Notes: generated by a model from the letters alone, not told the origin. 64,000 nucleotides of DNA from Roseiarcus sp963709655 (GCA_963709655.1 CAVPXF010000059.1:18043-82042), one strand, 5' to 3'; positions 26,921 through 36,096 are shown, counted from the stretch's first letter. Made by a program: numbers and translations.

Positions 26921-27121
26921 TCACCATCCGGAGAAACGCTCCGAAACCCGTTTCAGAAAACGGCAGCGGTCGACGTCCTTGGCTGTGTTCAGATCATAGA
27001 GCGCAAGATAGTCGCATGGGGCGCCGGGCTTGCAGACCGCTTTCACCGACCGCTTGATGTAGTGCCGCGGGGCGTCGCCGAGCGCCACGCACTGGAGCCT
27101 GGATGCTCCAAGGGGCGTCAA
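26921..27121 (-). CDS. Small cysteine-containing hypothetical protein
   Basis: A 66-residue frame whose second half is Cys-rich (KAVCKPGAPCDYLALYD, then DRCRFLKRVSERF) and reads like a real protein, whereas the first 20 residues are less convincing. A weak EcfG-like element (GGAAC, 17 bp, GGTT) overlaps the proposed ATG, so if it is transcribed from there the start must lie further in. It is just downstream of phyR on the same strand. No family recognised. Confidence 0.35.
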   Translation of the reverse strand: MTPLGASRLQCVALGDAPRHYIKRSVKAVCKPGAPCDYLALYDLNTAKDVDRCRFLKRVSERFSGW

Positions 27122-27156
27122 CCGGTCGCGGCCCGTGGAGGTTCCGGACGGGGTGG

Positions 27157-27951
27157 TCAGTTCGTTCGTTTCGACGCCTTGCGATCGAAGAACAGAGCCT
27201 GGCTGATCGCGGCCTTCACCGCCTCCGGCCGGAAGGGCTTGGTGATGAGAAAGGCCGGCTCCGGCTTTTCGCCGGTGAGCAGCCGCTCGGGAAAAGCCGT
27301 AATGAAGATCACCGGAACCTCGATCTCGGTCAGGATCTCGTTGACGGCGTCGAGGCCGGAGCTGCCGTCGGCGAGCTGGATGTCGGCCAGCACAAGGCCC
27401 GGCGCCGGCCCCTCGCTTTTGACCAGGGATACCGCCTCACGGTGCGTCCGCGCGACGCCGAGCACGTCGTGACCCAGGTCGCGCACCATGCCTTCGATGT
27501 CGAGCGCGATGATCGGCTCGTCCTCGATAATCAGGACGCTTGTCGCGACCTGCTCCGCGATCTCGCGGCCCGCAGCGTCAATCAGTTCGGCCGCCTCCTT
27601 GGGACTTCGCTCGAGGATGACCGCCACCTCCTCGATCGAGAAATCCTCGACCGCGACCAGCAGGAAGGCCTGCCGCGTCAATGGCGTCAACGCCTCGAGG
27701 TTGCGTCCGACAGGGTCGAGCGCTCCGCGCGCGGGCCGGCCTTTGTCGTTGGCCGACGACCACAGCTTCACAAAGACCTTATAGAGGCCAAGGCGAGCGG
27801 GAAGCTCCTCCGGGAACGTGGTCGGATCGGCGACCAGCGCCTCCAGCGTCGCCGCCACATAAGCATCGCCTCCCGCCTGGGCGCCGTTCAGGGCTCGCGC
27901 AAATCGCCGCAGATAGGGCAGATGGGGGGCGATGTTGCGGGCGATCGACAT
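27157..27951 (-). CDS. phyR: General stress response regulator PhyR
   Basis: Anti-anti-sigma factor: when phosphorylated its sigma-like N-terminal domain binds NepR and frees EcfG. In 264 residues, positions 1 to about 125 mimic ECF sigma regions 2 and 4 (APHLPYLRRFARALNG, FSIEEVAVILERSPKEA). Positions 137-255 are a receiver with pocket IIEDEPIIALD, phospho-Asp190 in VLADIQLADGSSG and Lys in LITKPF. The start at 27951 matches the family N-terminus (SIARNIAPHLPYLRRFARAL). It is 4 kb from nepR-ecfG, with other signalling and stress genes inserted between. I found no clear EcfG promoter in front of it. Confidence 0.93.
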   Translation of the reverse strand: MSIARNIAPHLPYLRRFARALNGAQAGGDAYVAATLEALVADPTTFPEELPARLGLYKVFVKLWSSANDKGRPARGALDPVGRNLEALTPLTRQAFLLVAVEDFSIEEVAVILERSPKEAAELIDAAGREIAEQVATSVLIIEDEPIIALDIEGMVRDLGHDVLGVARTHREAVSLVKSEGPAPGLVLADIQLADGSSGLDAVNEILTEIEVPVIFITAFPERLLTGEKPEPAFLITKPFRPEAVKAAISQALFFDRKASKRTN

Positions 27952-28375
27952 GGTCTCTCTACTCCTGGGCGCCGTCCCGATCGCCGTCGACGCCAGCGAT
28001 TCGCACTCTTTCGACCCAGCGAACGATGACGCTCGGGGTCTGGCGCGGGGATGCACGTTATGCGGGAAAAATGAGGCGCTTTCAACGCGATTGAGCGGGC
28101 GTTCGTCCGGACGAAGGCTTTCGGCGACGCGACCGGCTCCGACCCGCCATCAAGCCTTGAGCGACGCCAGCACGGCGGCGAACGACTTCGTCGTTTCAAT
28201 GACGCCTGGCCACGCTAATTGTAGCCGGTGCGATTCCATCGAAGGTCGACGCCGAACACCATCGCCCGAACAACGGAACAGACCCGTCGCCAAAGCATTG
28301 TAAACGTCGCTTGAGCGCCCGAGGGCCTCTGCTTCTCGGCGGTCGGCTGGCGCCCGCCATTGGGGAGATGCAGAC
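27952..28375. other. Divergent intergenic region phyR-glgX
   Basis: About 420 bp between two divergent genes. No further gene is recognised. On the plus strand GGAAC occurs at 28275-28279 followed after 16 bp by CATT, a poor EcfG match. The glgX ribosome site is GGGGAGATG just before its start. Confidence 0.4.
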
Positions 28376-30469
28376 ATGTCGTTCGAAGGGAAAGCCGCGC
28401 GGACCGTCCAGCCTGGAGATCCGACGCGGCGCGGGGCGACCGTCGACAAGGACGGCACCAATTTCGCCCTGTTTTCCGCGCACGCCGAGCGCGTCGAACT
28501 CTGTCTGTTCGCGCCTGACGGGACGGAGGTCGAGCGTGTCCCCCTGCCCGAATACACCAACGAGATCTGGCACGGCTTTCTGCCGGGGGTCGGCGCTGGA
28601 ACCCGATATGGCTACCGCGTTCACGGGCCGTTCCAGCCGGAAGCGGGACATCGATTCAACCCCAACAAGCTCCTGATCGACCCCTATGCGCGGGCGATCG
28701 AAGGCGACATCGCGTGGGGCCAGGCGACCTACGGATATGTCTTCGGGCAGGAGGCGGCGGACCTTTCGTTTGACGAAACCGACAGCGCCTCCTCGATGCC
28801 GAAATGTGTCGTGGTCGATTCGCGCGCGAAACGGACTGGAGCGACGAGGCTTCGCCGCGCCATCCCATGGGCGCGCATGATCGTCTACGAAACGCACGTG
28901 CGCGGCTTCACGCAGCTTCACCCGGCCGTTCCCGGGACCTTGCGCGGCACCTTCGAGGGCCTCGGCTGCAAGGAAGTTGTCAGCTATGTGAAGTCGCTCG
29001 GGATCACGTCGATCGAGCTTCTCCCGATCCACTGGTTCGCGGACGACGACCATCTACTCGCCAAGGGCCTGAGGAACTATTGGGGATACAATTCGCTGGG
29101 CTTCTTCGCCCCGGCGAACCGCTATCTGGGGCCGCGTGGACAGGAGGGGTTGCGCGATATGATCCGCGCCTTCCACGACGCCGGCGTCGAGGTGATCCTC
29201 GACGTGGTCTACAATCACACGGCCGAGGGCAACGAGATGGGGCCGACGCTCGCTTTCAAGGGGATCGACAATTTCTCGTACTATCGAACGCTTCCGGATC
29301 AGCACCGCTATTACATCAACGATACCGGAACCGGAAACACGCTCAACACATCGCACCCGCGCGTGCTCCAGATGGTGCTCGATTCCTTGCGCTATTGGGC
29401 GAACGAGATGTCCGTCGACGGCTTCCGTTTCGATCTCGGCTCGATCCTTGGACGCGAGCCCAATGGGTTCGATCCACGCGGCGGCTTCTTCGACGCGGTC
29501 GGCCAGGACCCCACGCTTTCCCGTCTCAAGCTCATCGGCGAACCGTGGGACATCGGGCCGGGCGGCTATCAGGTCGGCGGCTTCCCGCCGGGTTGGGCCG
29601 AATGGAACGACAAATTCCGGGATGGCGTGCGCGACTACTGGCGCGGCGAGGAGGGAGTTGTTCGCGATTTCGCCGCGCGCGTGACGGGCTCGGGAGACGT
29701 CTACGACCGCCGCGGGCGCCGGCCATGGTCGAGCGTCAATTTCATCACCGCTCACGACGGCTTCACGCTCAACGATCTCGTGTCCTACAACGAGCGCCAC
29801 AACGAGGCGAACGGCGAGGACAACCGCGACGGTCATTCCGATAATCGCAGCTACAATCTCGGCGCCGAAGGCCCGACCGAGGACCCGGGCATCCTTGCGG
29901 CGCGCGAGCGTCAGAAACGCAATCTGTTGGCGACCCTGGTCCTCTCGCACGGCACGCCGATGGTGCTTGCCGGCGACGAGTTCGGCCGCACGCAGCGGGG
30001 CAACAACAATGCCTACGCGCAGGACAACGAGATCTCATGGTTCGATTGGCCGGCGATCGACGAGCGCGGCCTCCGCCTCACAGACTTCGTCCGCCAGCTC
30101 ATACGATTAAGGCAATCGCAGCCGCTGCTGCGGCGCGATAGTTTTCGTGATGGGATGATCGTGTCCTGGCTCAACCCGAACGGCGGCGAACAGACCGAAG
30201 AAGCCTGGGCCGACCCCGGCGCGACGACCATCGGCCTTCGCCTCAGCGGGCCGAATGTCGGGGAGCCGAATGCGTGGCGCGATATCGTCATTCTGTTCAA
30301 CGCCCATGACGGCGAGGTCGCCTTCGCCCTGCCGAAGCGCGTTGCAGGGAGGTGGACCGCAAAGCTCGACACGGCGGCGGGCGATCGGCAAAAGGGGAGA
30401 GCGCTGCGAGTCAAAAGAGGCGTGCAAATCGCTTCGCTCTTCCCTCGCTCGCTGATGCTGCTCGTGTGA
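28376..30469 (+). CDS. glgX: Glycogen debranching enzyme GlgX
   Basis: GH13 isoamylase-type enzyme cleaving alpha-1,6 branches of phosphorylase-limited glycogen or maltodextrins. It has 697 residues: an N-terminal CBM48 domain (about 15-110), the TIM barrel with nucleophile Asp353 in GFRFDLGS, acid/base Glu389 in LIGEPWD and Asp461 in ITAHDGF, and a C-terminal beta domain. Conserved VVYNHTAEGNE is region I. No other glg genes are adjacent. Its position beside phyR suggests a link of carbon storage or trehalose metabolism to stress, which is inference. Confidence 0.94.
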   Translation: MSFEGKAARTVQPGDPTRRGATVDKDGTNFALFSAHAERVELCLFAPDGTEVERVPLPEYTNEIWHGFLPGVGAGTRYGYRVHGPFQPEAGHRFNPNKLLIDPYARAIEGDIAWGQATYGYVFGQEAADLSFDETDSASSMPKCVVVDSRAKRTGATRLRRAIPWARMIVYETHVRGFTQLHPAVPGTLRGTFEGLGCKEVVSYVKSLGITSIELLPIHWFADDDHLLAKGLRNYWGYNSLGFFAPANRYLGPRGQEGLRDMIRAFHDAGVEVILDVVYNHTAEGNEMGPTLAFKGIDNFSYYRTLPDQHRYYINDTGTGNTLNTSHPRVLQMVLDSLRYWANEMSVDGFRFDLGSILGREPNGFDPRGGFFDAVGQDPTLSRLKLIGEPWDIGPGGYQVGGFPPGWAEWNDKFRDGVRDYWRGEEGVVRDFAARVTGSGDVYDRRGRRPWSSVNFITAHDGFTLNDLVSYNERHNEANGEDNRDGHSDNRSYNLGAEGPTEDPGILAARERQKRNLLATLVLSHGTPMVLAGDEFGRTQRGNNNAYAQDNEISWFDWPAIDERGLRLTDFVRQLIRLRQSQPLLRRDSFRDGMIVSWLNPNGGEQTEEAWADPGATTIGLRLSGPNVGEPNAWRDIVILFNAHDGEVAFALPKRVAGRWTAKLDTAAGDRQKGRALRVKRGVQIASLFPRSLMLLV

Positions 30470-30540
30470 GGCTGCATAGCCCTCGATCCGATAGAGCCGT
30501 GAACGCCCAGTAATTTGCGCCAGATTTCCGAGTTGTCGAT

Positions 30541-30671
30541 CCCAAGCCGGTCCCTTCTCTCCTCGTCCTGAGCCTGTCGAAGGACGCTCCAGCGCGCACG
30601 AATGGCCCCGCCCACTGGATCATCCTTCGACACACTCAGGATGAGGTCCGGCCGTGGCAGCCCGGCTTGGG
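30541..30671. repeat. Palindromic intergenic element, copy 2 (long form)
   Basis: Ends CCCAAGCCGG and CCCGGCTTGGG form terminal inverted repeats identical in design to the copy at 16242. The conserved left flank TCCCTTCTCTCCTCGTCCTG and right flank GAGGTCCGGCCGTGGCAG bracket a second inverted pair, CTGAGCCTGTCGAAGGA / TCCTTCGACACACTCAG. Non-coding REP/MITE-like repeat. Confidence 0.72.
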
Positions 30672-30771
30672 AGCCAACCAGCGCTTGCGGCGCGCCACTA
30701 TGAATGAAAATGAGGTCCGCCCCGGGGGTCGGCGGCACGCGCAGGCTGGCCAGCGGAACAAGCGAGACAAA

Positions 30772-30853
30772 TTCACCACAAAGAACACGAAGAACACGAA
30801 GACGTACAAAGAGCCCTGTCGTTCTTTGTGTCCTTCGTGCCCTTTGTGGTGAA
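30772..30853. repeat. TTCACCACAAAG palindromic element
   Basis: TTCACCACAAAGAACACGAAG and its inverted partner CTTTGTG-TCCTTCGTG-CCCTTTGTGGTGAA form an imperfect stem of about 35 bp around a short loop. This type of AT-richer palindrome is found between genes in many Proteobacteria. No coding capacity. It and the preceding element fill the gap between glgX and the truncated DUF2293 gene. Confidence 0.65.
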
Positions 30854-30955
30854 AGTCGTACTCTAGAGAGAAAGTAGGATTCGTTTGGGCCGAGGGATGC
30901 AAGGGATCTGCCGTTTTCATCCGCGGCGGGTCGGCCGCGCGCGGCCGGTGGCGAA

Positions 30956-31705
30956 CTAACTTGGTCCATTTCGTTGGGCTGGCTCAAGGACTCTGCTTAG
31001 CGATTTGCGCTTCGCTCCGCGTCCGCCAAGGCGCGCGGCTCGACCAGCAGGCCCTGTCGCTCGTAGCGGCCGCGAGTTCTTGCTGAACCGCACGACGACG
31101 GCATACCGACCGCTCTCGGCTTTCGCGCGCCGCGTGAGCAAGGCGTCGCCGGCGGGCAAATATTCGAGATCATCGAGGCCAACGCAGCTGAGGCACGCCG
31201 GGCCGGGATCCTCCATCATCAGGAAATCGCCGGCGCCGCCGCATCGATGGCATTTCCACTCCGTGTTCAGGGGCTGGACAACCACCAGTTCCGGGGCGCG
31301 GCTTGCCTTTTCCGCAAGGCGCTGACGCTTCTTCTCGGAAAGCTCCGGCGACACCCAGTGCGTGCGATAGGCCGCCTCGATACCGGCATCGCCGCTTTTG
31401 CTGAAGCGCAGCGTCTGGCGGCGCGGCCTACGGGCGACATAGTCCGTCGGACTTGCGAACAACCCTTTCGCGGTCGCCCAGGACCGGAATAGCCGCATCG
31501 CTTCGGAGATCCGCGACAGGTTCGTCTGGACAACCCTCTCCAGGTAATCGATCTGGCCGCGGCGCCAGCGCTCCACCGCACCGGGATCAAGCCACCCGAT
31601 TCCGACCAGAACGTCGATGGCGCTCACAAAACGTTTGCCGGCAAGCGCCGTTTCAGCGGCTTTGGCGACGCGATCGGCAAGTTCAGCCTTGTTCTTCGGG
31701 TTCAT
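30956..31705 (-). pseudogene. DUF2293-family gene, frameshifted and 3'-truncated
   Basis: The N-terminal 200 residues match, from family knowledge, the start of DUF2293 proteins: LNTEWKCHRCGGAGDFLMME with a CxxC zinc-ribbon pair, CLSCVGLDDLEYLPAGDALL and SGRYAVVVRFS. The family continuation RGRYERQGLLVE is present but one frame off after about 31075; dropping one A from AAGAACTCGC restores it. Even so the repaired frame stops about 20 residues later, so the DUF2293 domain itself is missing, with palindromic repeats occupying the downstream DNA. Read literally, the gene gives 249 residues with an Arg/Gly-rich tail. It lies 36 bp after the oxygenase gene. Function unknown. Confidence 0.6.
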
Positions 31706-31741
31706 GTCCCGGTCGGTCCCGATGGCGCGCGCGGCGCTCGC

Positions 31742-34000
31742 TCATCCGCCGAGCGCCGAGACATGCTCGAGATCCTGACGGCGCTGCTTTGCGCGCCGCT
31801 GGTAGCTGGCTTGGTTCTTGGTCGCGACAAGCACGTGAGGGCTGCCTCGTCTTTCGGTCGTGAGGTCGAGGTCGCACGCCGCGCTCCGGACGTTTAGCTC
31901 GACATGGCTCCGTCGATCCTGGGCCGCCTTCAGGCGCCACTGCTGTTGATCCGGCGACACCAGGAAGACCCCGAGCGCGCGGCAGTCGGCGCACAAGCAT
32001 TTGAGCGCATTGTCCCGCGTCCAGTCCCGCGGCGCCTCCAGCGGCAGCGCAATGCGGCTACGCAAATGATCGAGCGCGGCCTCCCGCAGTCGGGCCGCCG
32101 CCGGCCAGGACTTGCTCTCCTCGAGCTTGGCGAGCGCCAGCGCGGCAGGCGTCAGCACATCGTCTGGCCCGTATGTCTTCGGCGAGGCCAGCAGGCGCTC
32201 GATCGCGCGCGCGGCGAGCCCCGCATCGATCCGGCTCGCAGCCGTCAGAAGATCGACGACGAAGCCTGGCTTCGCCGGCATTGGCCGCTTCCAAGGCTCG
32301 ACCTCCTCACGCTTCGTCGTGTCGCCAGACATGGCGTCGATCAAGGCGGCGCCGATTCGCTCCAGATCGCTCAGGGCGCCCGTCGGCGCCGCAACGGAGC
32401 GCAGCAGCAGGTCGCCGCACGCGCTGAGATGGGCCGGGGCGTTGCGCCTGACAATCCCGACCAGGAGCTCCGCGGCGCGCGCAGGCGGAAGAAGGGCGGC
32501 GGCCCGAACGATCGCGCCATTGTCGGACGCCGCGTAATGGCCTTCCGCGGACAGCTCAGCGAGAAACTCGTCGATGCGCTTCACATTCCCCAGCCTGACC
32601 TGCAAATCGAGCATCGCGCCGACTTTGGCGTCGTCGTCCGTCGGCCAGGACGGGCGCGGCCAGGAGCGCAGCATCAGCCCCGAAAGCTCATCGGCCTCCC
32701 GCCACAATGGCGAGGCGAGCGATGCGCCGCTCGCTTCCCACCGCGCTGTCAGAGTTTCGAGGTGCGGCAGCGTCGCGCCGAGGCCGGCCTGGTTCAAGAC
32801 CGCGAGCCTGCGCGCGGCCGGCCACAAAACGAGACCCGCACGGCGATAGGTGCGCTCGAACGACGCCCCTTCGTTGCCCGTCGCCTCGTGAAAGTGCTCT
32901 TCGTCCGGCGCCAGATCGTCGAAGGCGTCGGGCGGGCACAGTTCGTCCTCGCTAAACGGAAAATCTGCGAACCCGGCCACGCCGCCGTCCGGCCGCCGCC
33001 ACTCGGACAGGAACAGCGACCGATCGAACACCTCGGCGACCTCGAACGTTTCGTCGTCCTCGTCCCGACGCCCGCGGCCACGGCCGTAATAGGCGGTATG
33101 CTCGGCGCTGCCGCTCTCCTCGATCGACACCAGGACGAGGTGGAGATCGCAATCGGCCTCCGCGGCGGCCTTGGTCAGTACCGACGCCATGCCCGCGTCG
33201 GCGCCCTTGAGCGCGCCGAACGATAGCTCCGCCGGCGTATAGGCATGCTCCAGGGGCAGGATCAGCTTGTCCGGCTCGTCCTCCGCGTGCGCCCAGTTCC
33301 GCAGGATCTCCGCCGCCCGCAGCTCGACGGCGCGATAATCGGGCGCCTTCGGCGGCCGGCTTTTGTCGACGAAGCGCAGATTGTAGACGAGGCAAACGCG
33401 AAATCCCGCCGTGACCGGTCGCACTTCGTGCACGCAGTCGGCGTAGAAGCCCGCAACGCCGATCTCCGACGGGTCCTCTGGACGCAGGTCGAGCGTCGTC
33501 TCCCGGCCAGCGTGCTTGACGACCAATTCGCCGCCGATATGGGTCGAGGGCAGCACCACCGTCATCGTCGCGAACATGCCGGGGACCTTCTCGGTGTCCC
33601 GGTGGCCGACGAAGAAGCTGCCGGCGTCGTAGACGAGAAGCTTGTAGAAGTCGGCCGCAACCGGCCTGCTCACGCCCAATCCGAGGGCGACGGTGGCTGC
33701 GAGTTCGCTGAGGGTCGTCTCCCAATGACGCCCCCCGATCCGAACTCTGGCGGAATCGACCTGCCAGGTTCTGCGGACGCCGCGATCGACCACCGTCTCC
33801 TCGCCCCGGCCATAGGGGGCCGTTTCCGCGATCGCGACGAGCCGCTCGGCTTGGTGGGGCAAGATCGGAAAGGCGATTCTGCCGACGCCGTCGACGTCGA
33901 TCGCCGGCATGAACGCCTCTCGAATTCCGCCGACGCAGAAATCGCCCGGTCGTTCAACGGAACGCAAGCTCTCACGCAAATTTGCGCCGATCGTCGACAT
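31742..34000 (-). CDS. Large 2-oxoglutarate/Fe(II) oxygenase family protein
   Basis: A 752-residue protein. The N-terminal 210 residues form a prolyl-4-hydroxylase-like double-stranded beta helix: the iron ligands are His133 and Asp135 in VGHRDTEKVPG and His191 in DCVHEVRPV, with Arg201 in AGFRVCLVYN as the 2-oxoglutarate anchor. The remaining 540 residues are helical, with no domain I can name. The substrate is unknown; protein hydroxylation is possible. The ATG at 34000 is chosen because upstream sequence is Arg/Pro-rich shadow. Probably co-transcribed with the DUF2293 remnant. Confidence 0.75.
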   Translation of the reverse strand: MSTIGANLRESLRSVERPGDFCVGGIREAFMPAIDVDGVGRIAFPILPHQAERLVAIAETAPYGRGEETVVDRGVRRTWQVDSARVRIGGRHWETTLSELAATVALGLGVSRPVAADFYKLLVYDAGSFFVGHRDTEKVPGMFATMTVVLPSTHIGGELVVKHAGRETTLDLRPEDPSEIGVAGFYADCVHEVRPVTAGFRVCLVYNLRFVDKSRPPKAPDYRAVELRAAEILRNWAHAEDEPDKLILPLEHAYTPAELSFGALKGADAGMASVLTKAAAEADCDLHLVLVSIEESGSAEHTAYYGRGRGRRDEDDETFEVAEVFDRSLFLSEWRRPDGGVAGFADFPFSEDELCPPDAFDDLAPDEEHFHEATGNEGASFERTYRRAGLVLWPAARRLAVLNQAGLGATLPHLETLTARWEASGASLASPLWREADELSGLMLRSWPRPSWPTDDDAKVGAMLDLQVRLGNVKRIDEFLAELSAEGHYAASDNGAIVRAAALLPPARAAELLVGIVRRNAPAHLSACGDLLLRSVAAPTGALSDLERIGAALIDAMSGDTTKREEVEPWKRPMPAKPGFVVDLLTAASRIDAGLAARAIERLLASPKTYGPDDVLTPAALALAKLEESKSWPAAARLREAALDHLRSRIALPLEAPRDWTRDNALKCLCADCRALGVFLVSPDQQQWRLKAAQDRRSHVELNVRSAACDLDLTTERRGSPHVLVATKNQASYQRRAKQRRQDLEHVSALGG

Positions 34001-34430
34001 GGGCGGGTCCCTGCTGGACGGCGGTTGACGAGCAGCGCTCGGCCGTCGAAGCGAAGATAGCAGGCGAATGCCTGCGCGAGAATCCCGCTCGTGCGTCGCC
34101 GGCGTGGCCGCGCCGAACGCCGACGCGCTTGCCGCGGAAAGGATGGCGCCGGCTTGCGGCGAAGCGAGGCGCGCGATCTGAGAGAACCTGCCGCGATATC
34201 GATGTTTTCTACCCCAGAGACAGGAAGGCGACAGCCGACGGCCGCGAGGTCGCGCGCGTGTTCGAAAGGCGGCGTCAAGATGTCTTGACATCGGAAACCT
34301 CGACTGCAGCCCAGGCTTCGCGTCGCGCAATCTTGCGCATCGTGAGGAAATTCAAAGGCATAGCGCAGGAGCGACAAGGTCGACCTTCACCGAGACGACT
34401 CGCGACGGCTTCACGCTCAGAGGGTGGACG
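34001..34430. other. Intergenic region between oxygenase and hicB
   Basis: About 430 bp. Open frames present are low-complexity Arg-rich shadows. It should hold the promoter of the oxygenase gene; I see no repeat, RNA or clear terminator. Confidence 0.35.
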
Positions 34431-34826
34431 CTAAGTCGCTTCCAACTCGCGCTTCGCCGCGTGGAGCAGAAACCCCGATCGGGTGAGTCCATGCTCCTGC
34501 GCATATCGATCGATCCGCGCAAGCTCGTCTTCCGGCAACGTCACGTTGACGCGCACGGCTTTGACGGCTTTCGCCGGCGCCGGAACGAGGATAGCAACGC
34601 CGTCTCGGTTCTCGCGGTCGGACATAATCGTTTCGAGGGACGAAGGCTCCGGAATCGCCTCGCCGTCCTCTTGCATTCCCTCAATATGCTGGGCGAGCGC
34701 TTCCTCCGCCATACGGCGCGCGTCGTCGAGATCGGTCCCCGCCGTGGCGAGGCCGAGAAAATCAGGGAAAGAGACGCCGTAGTCGGAATCGGCGTCTTTG
34801 TGGATCAAGGCGATGTACTGGCGCAT
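34431..34826 (-). CDS. hicB: HicB family antitoxin
   Basis: Antitoxin of the HicAB type II module (131 residues). The N-terminal partial RNase-H-like fold shows YIALIHKDADSDYGVSFPDF, DLDDARRMAEEAL and PEPSSLE. The C-terminal ribbon-helix-helix for autoregulation shows VRVNVTLPEDELARIDRYAQ and GLTRSGFLLHAA. It starts 4 bp after hicA, the normal toxin-first order, giving coupled expression. Both partners look intact. Confidence 0.92.
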   Translation of the reverse strand: MRQYIALIHKDADSDYGVSFPDFLGLATAGTDLDDARRMAEEALAQHIEGMQEDGEAIPEPSSLETIMSDRENRDGVAILVPAPAKAVKAVRVNVTLPEDELARIDRYAQEHGLTRSGFLLHAAKRELEAT

Positions 34827-34830
34827 CGGC

Positions 34831-35019
34831 TTACCTTAGTTTTAGACCAGAGTGCTTTTCGATGTCGCGAAGCATTCCGATCGGAAAGTCTCGCTTCGGA
34901 TGCGGAACCGTAACGCGGCCGGGTTTGACCGCGTCCTTGAATTGGACATGGCTTCCACTGCGATTGACTTCGTACCAGCCGTCCGGCTTGAGCGCGGCAA
35001 TGACGTTCCGGCTGTCCAT
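34831..35019 (-). CDS. hicA: HicA family mRNA interferase toxin
   Basis: A 62-residue double-stranded RNA-binding-fold toxin that cleaves mRNA. The ATG at 35019 aligns with the family N-terminus (DSRNVIAALKPDGWYEV) and puts the catalytic His at residue 24 in RSGSHVQFKD; PGRVTVPHPK is also conserved. An upstream in-frame ATG (35046) would add nine residues that do not fit. It is paired with hicB. Confidence 0.9.
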   Translation of the reverse strand: MDSRNVIAALKPDGWYEVNRSGSHVQFKDAVKPGRVTVPHPKRDFPIGMLRDIEKHSGLKLR

Positions 35020-35045
35020 GTGCGCGTGATACACACTAATGCGCA

Positions 35046-35372
35046 CTAAGTCAATGATTGTGCGCGCTGAGGACAGAGTGTGACCAGGCCACTCTGTCCT
35101 GCGCGGTCATGAAACCGACGGGGCCCGGCCCTCTCGCCCCTCGCCACGATCCGCAGCGCGTCACCAGGTAAGGGCGGTTGAAGTTCCAGCGCGACGGCCG
35201 TTTCTTCCGTAAGCCACCGGTCAACTTCCGCCTCCGTCGTCAGGATGACGGGCATGGCCTTCGGACGAATCGGCGCCACAATCGAGTTGGCCTCTGTCGT
35301 GTGGAACCCGAACAGCTCGTGCTCGCCCTCGACCAGCGCGCTCTTGGGGCCCCTGACGCCGCACCACGGCGG
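35046..35372 (-). pseudogene. SRAP (YedK/HMCES-like) gene remnant
   Basis: Only the C-terminal third of an SOS-response-associated peptidase is recognisable: GVRGPKSALVEGEHELFGFH, then RPKAMPVILTTEAEVDRWL and PPLPGDALRIVARGE. An in-frame TAG precedes this segment and the N-terminal part with the catalytic Cys2 is absent, so no functional DNA-protein crosslink sensor can be made. After the last conserved residue the frame runs into unrelated sequence up to the hicA start. Confidence 0.65.
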
Positions 35373-35441
35373 GGCCTATCCTCGCGGGAGCCGCCGAACA
35401 ACGTCGGCAGGGCATGCCATATCGTGTGGCGACTGTTTCCC

Positions 35442-35786
35442 TTAGGCCGCCGCGGATCTGACGCGCACCGCCCCCTCGCGGTTCTTGTGTCCGCGTGAAA
35501 TCATGATGTCGACGTCGCGGCCGAGCTTGACCAGGAACACCAAGAGGCGATCGAGAGAGAAGCCGGTCAGGCGGCCGCGGAGAAGCGCAGACACCTTGGC
35601 CTGGTCGACGCCAATGATCTCTCCAGCCGCCGCCTGCGTAAGGCTCCTCTTACGAATGGTCGCCGAAATTGCATGCGCAATCTCGACCTTGAGCATGTCT
35701 TCCTCGCCATGGGGAAGGCCAAGGTCGGCGAACACGTTGCCCGTGCTCTCCCGGACCGCGACGTCGTCATTGTTTCGCTTTGCCAT
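35442..35786 (-). CDS. XRE-family antitoxin (HigA-like)
   Basis: A 114-residue helix-turn-helix protein: STGNVFADLGLPHGEEDM, RSLTQAAAGEIIGVDQAKVS and LLRGRLTGFSLDRLLVFL, followed by a basic tail. This is the antitoxin form paired with Gp49/HigB-like toxins. The ATG at 35786 overlaps the toxin's 3' end by 20 bp; an upstream TTG start is less likely. Because the toxin gene seems broken, this may be an orphan antitoxin. Confidence 0.8.
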   Translation of the reverse strand: MAKRNNDDVAVRESTGNVFADLGLPHGEEDMLKVEIAHAISATIRKRSLTQAAAGEIIGVDQAKVSALLRGRLTGFSLDRLLVFLVKLGRDVDIMISRGHKNREGAVRVRSAAA

Positions 35787-36096
35787 GTTGCGAGCTTCTA
35801 TCTTTTCGTCCAAACCGGGCAGTGTAATCTTGTTCGGCGGCGGCGAGACGGCGACAGGTCAGGTCCATCTCCGGCTTGGGGGACGCAATTCCCTTGCGAG
35901 ACTTCTTCTGGAACGCATGGTTCACATAGACCGCCTTCGCGAACTTCACCGTATCGACCGCTCGATAGGTGTTCCCTGCATTGTCGATAACCACTTCCAG
36001 AACCTTGGCGCTCCCGAATCCCATCATTGGAACGGCATTGAGCGCCTTATCTCCCTTCTGGGCAACGTGAAGGCTGAATCCAGCTTCGCGCGCGGC
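35767..36096 (-). pseudogene. HigB/Gp49-like toxin, N-terminally truncated
   Basis: Homology to phage-derived Gp49-type toxins runs from AREAGFSLHVAQKGDKALN through MMGFGSAKVLEVVID to YVNHAFQKKSRKG. An in-frame TAG (36097-36099) precedes it, and between that stop and the tandem ATGs at 36022-36027 no start codon is available. Starting there gives 86 residues lacking the first helices. The usual N-terminal motif is not found further upstream, so I regard the toxin as inactivated. Confidence 0.6.

Noticed and set aside
28275..28300. EcfG promoter in front of glgX
   Set aside because: GGAAC is followed after 16 bp by CATT and after 17 bp by ATTG; the -10 element does not match well enough.
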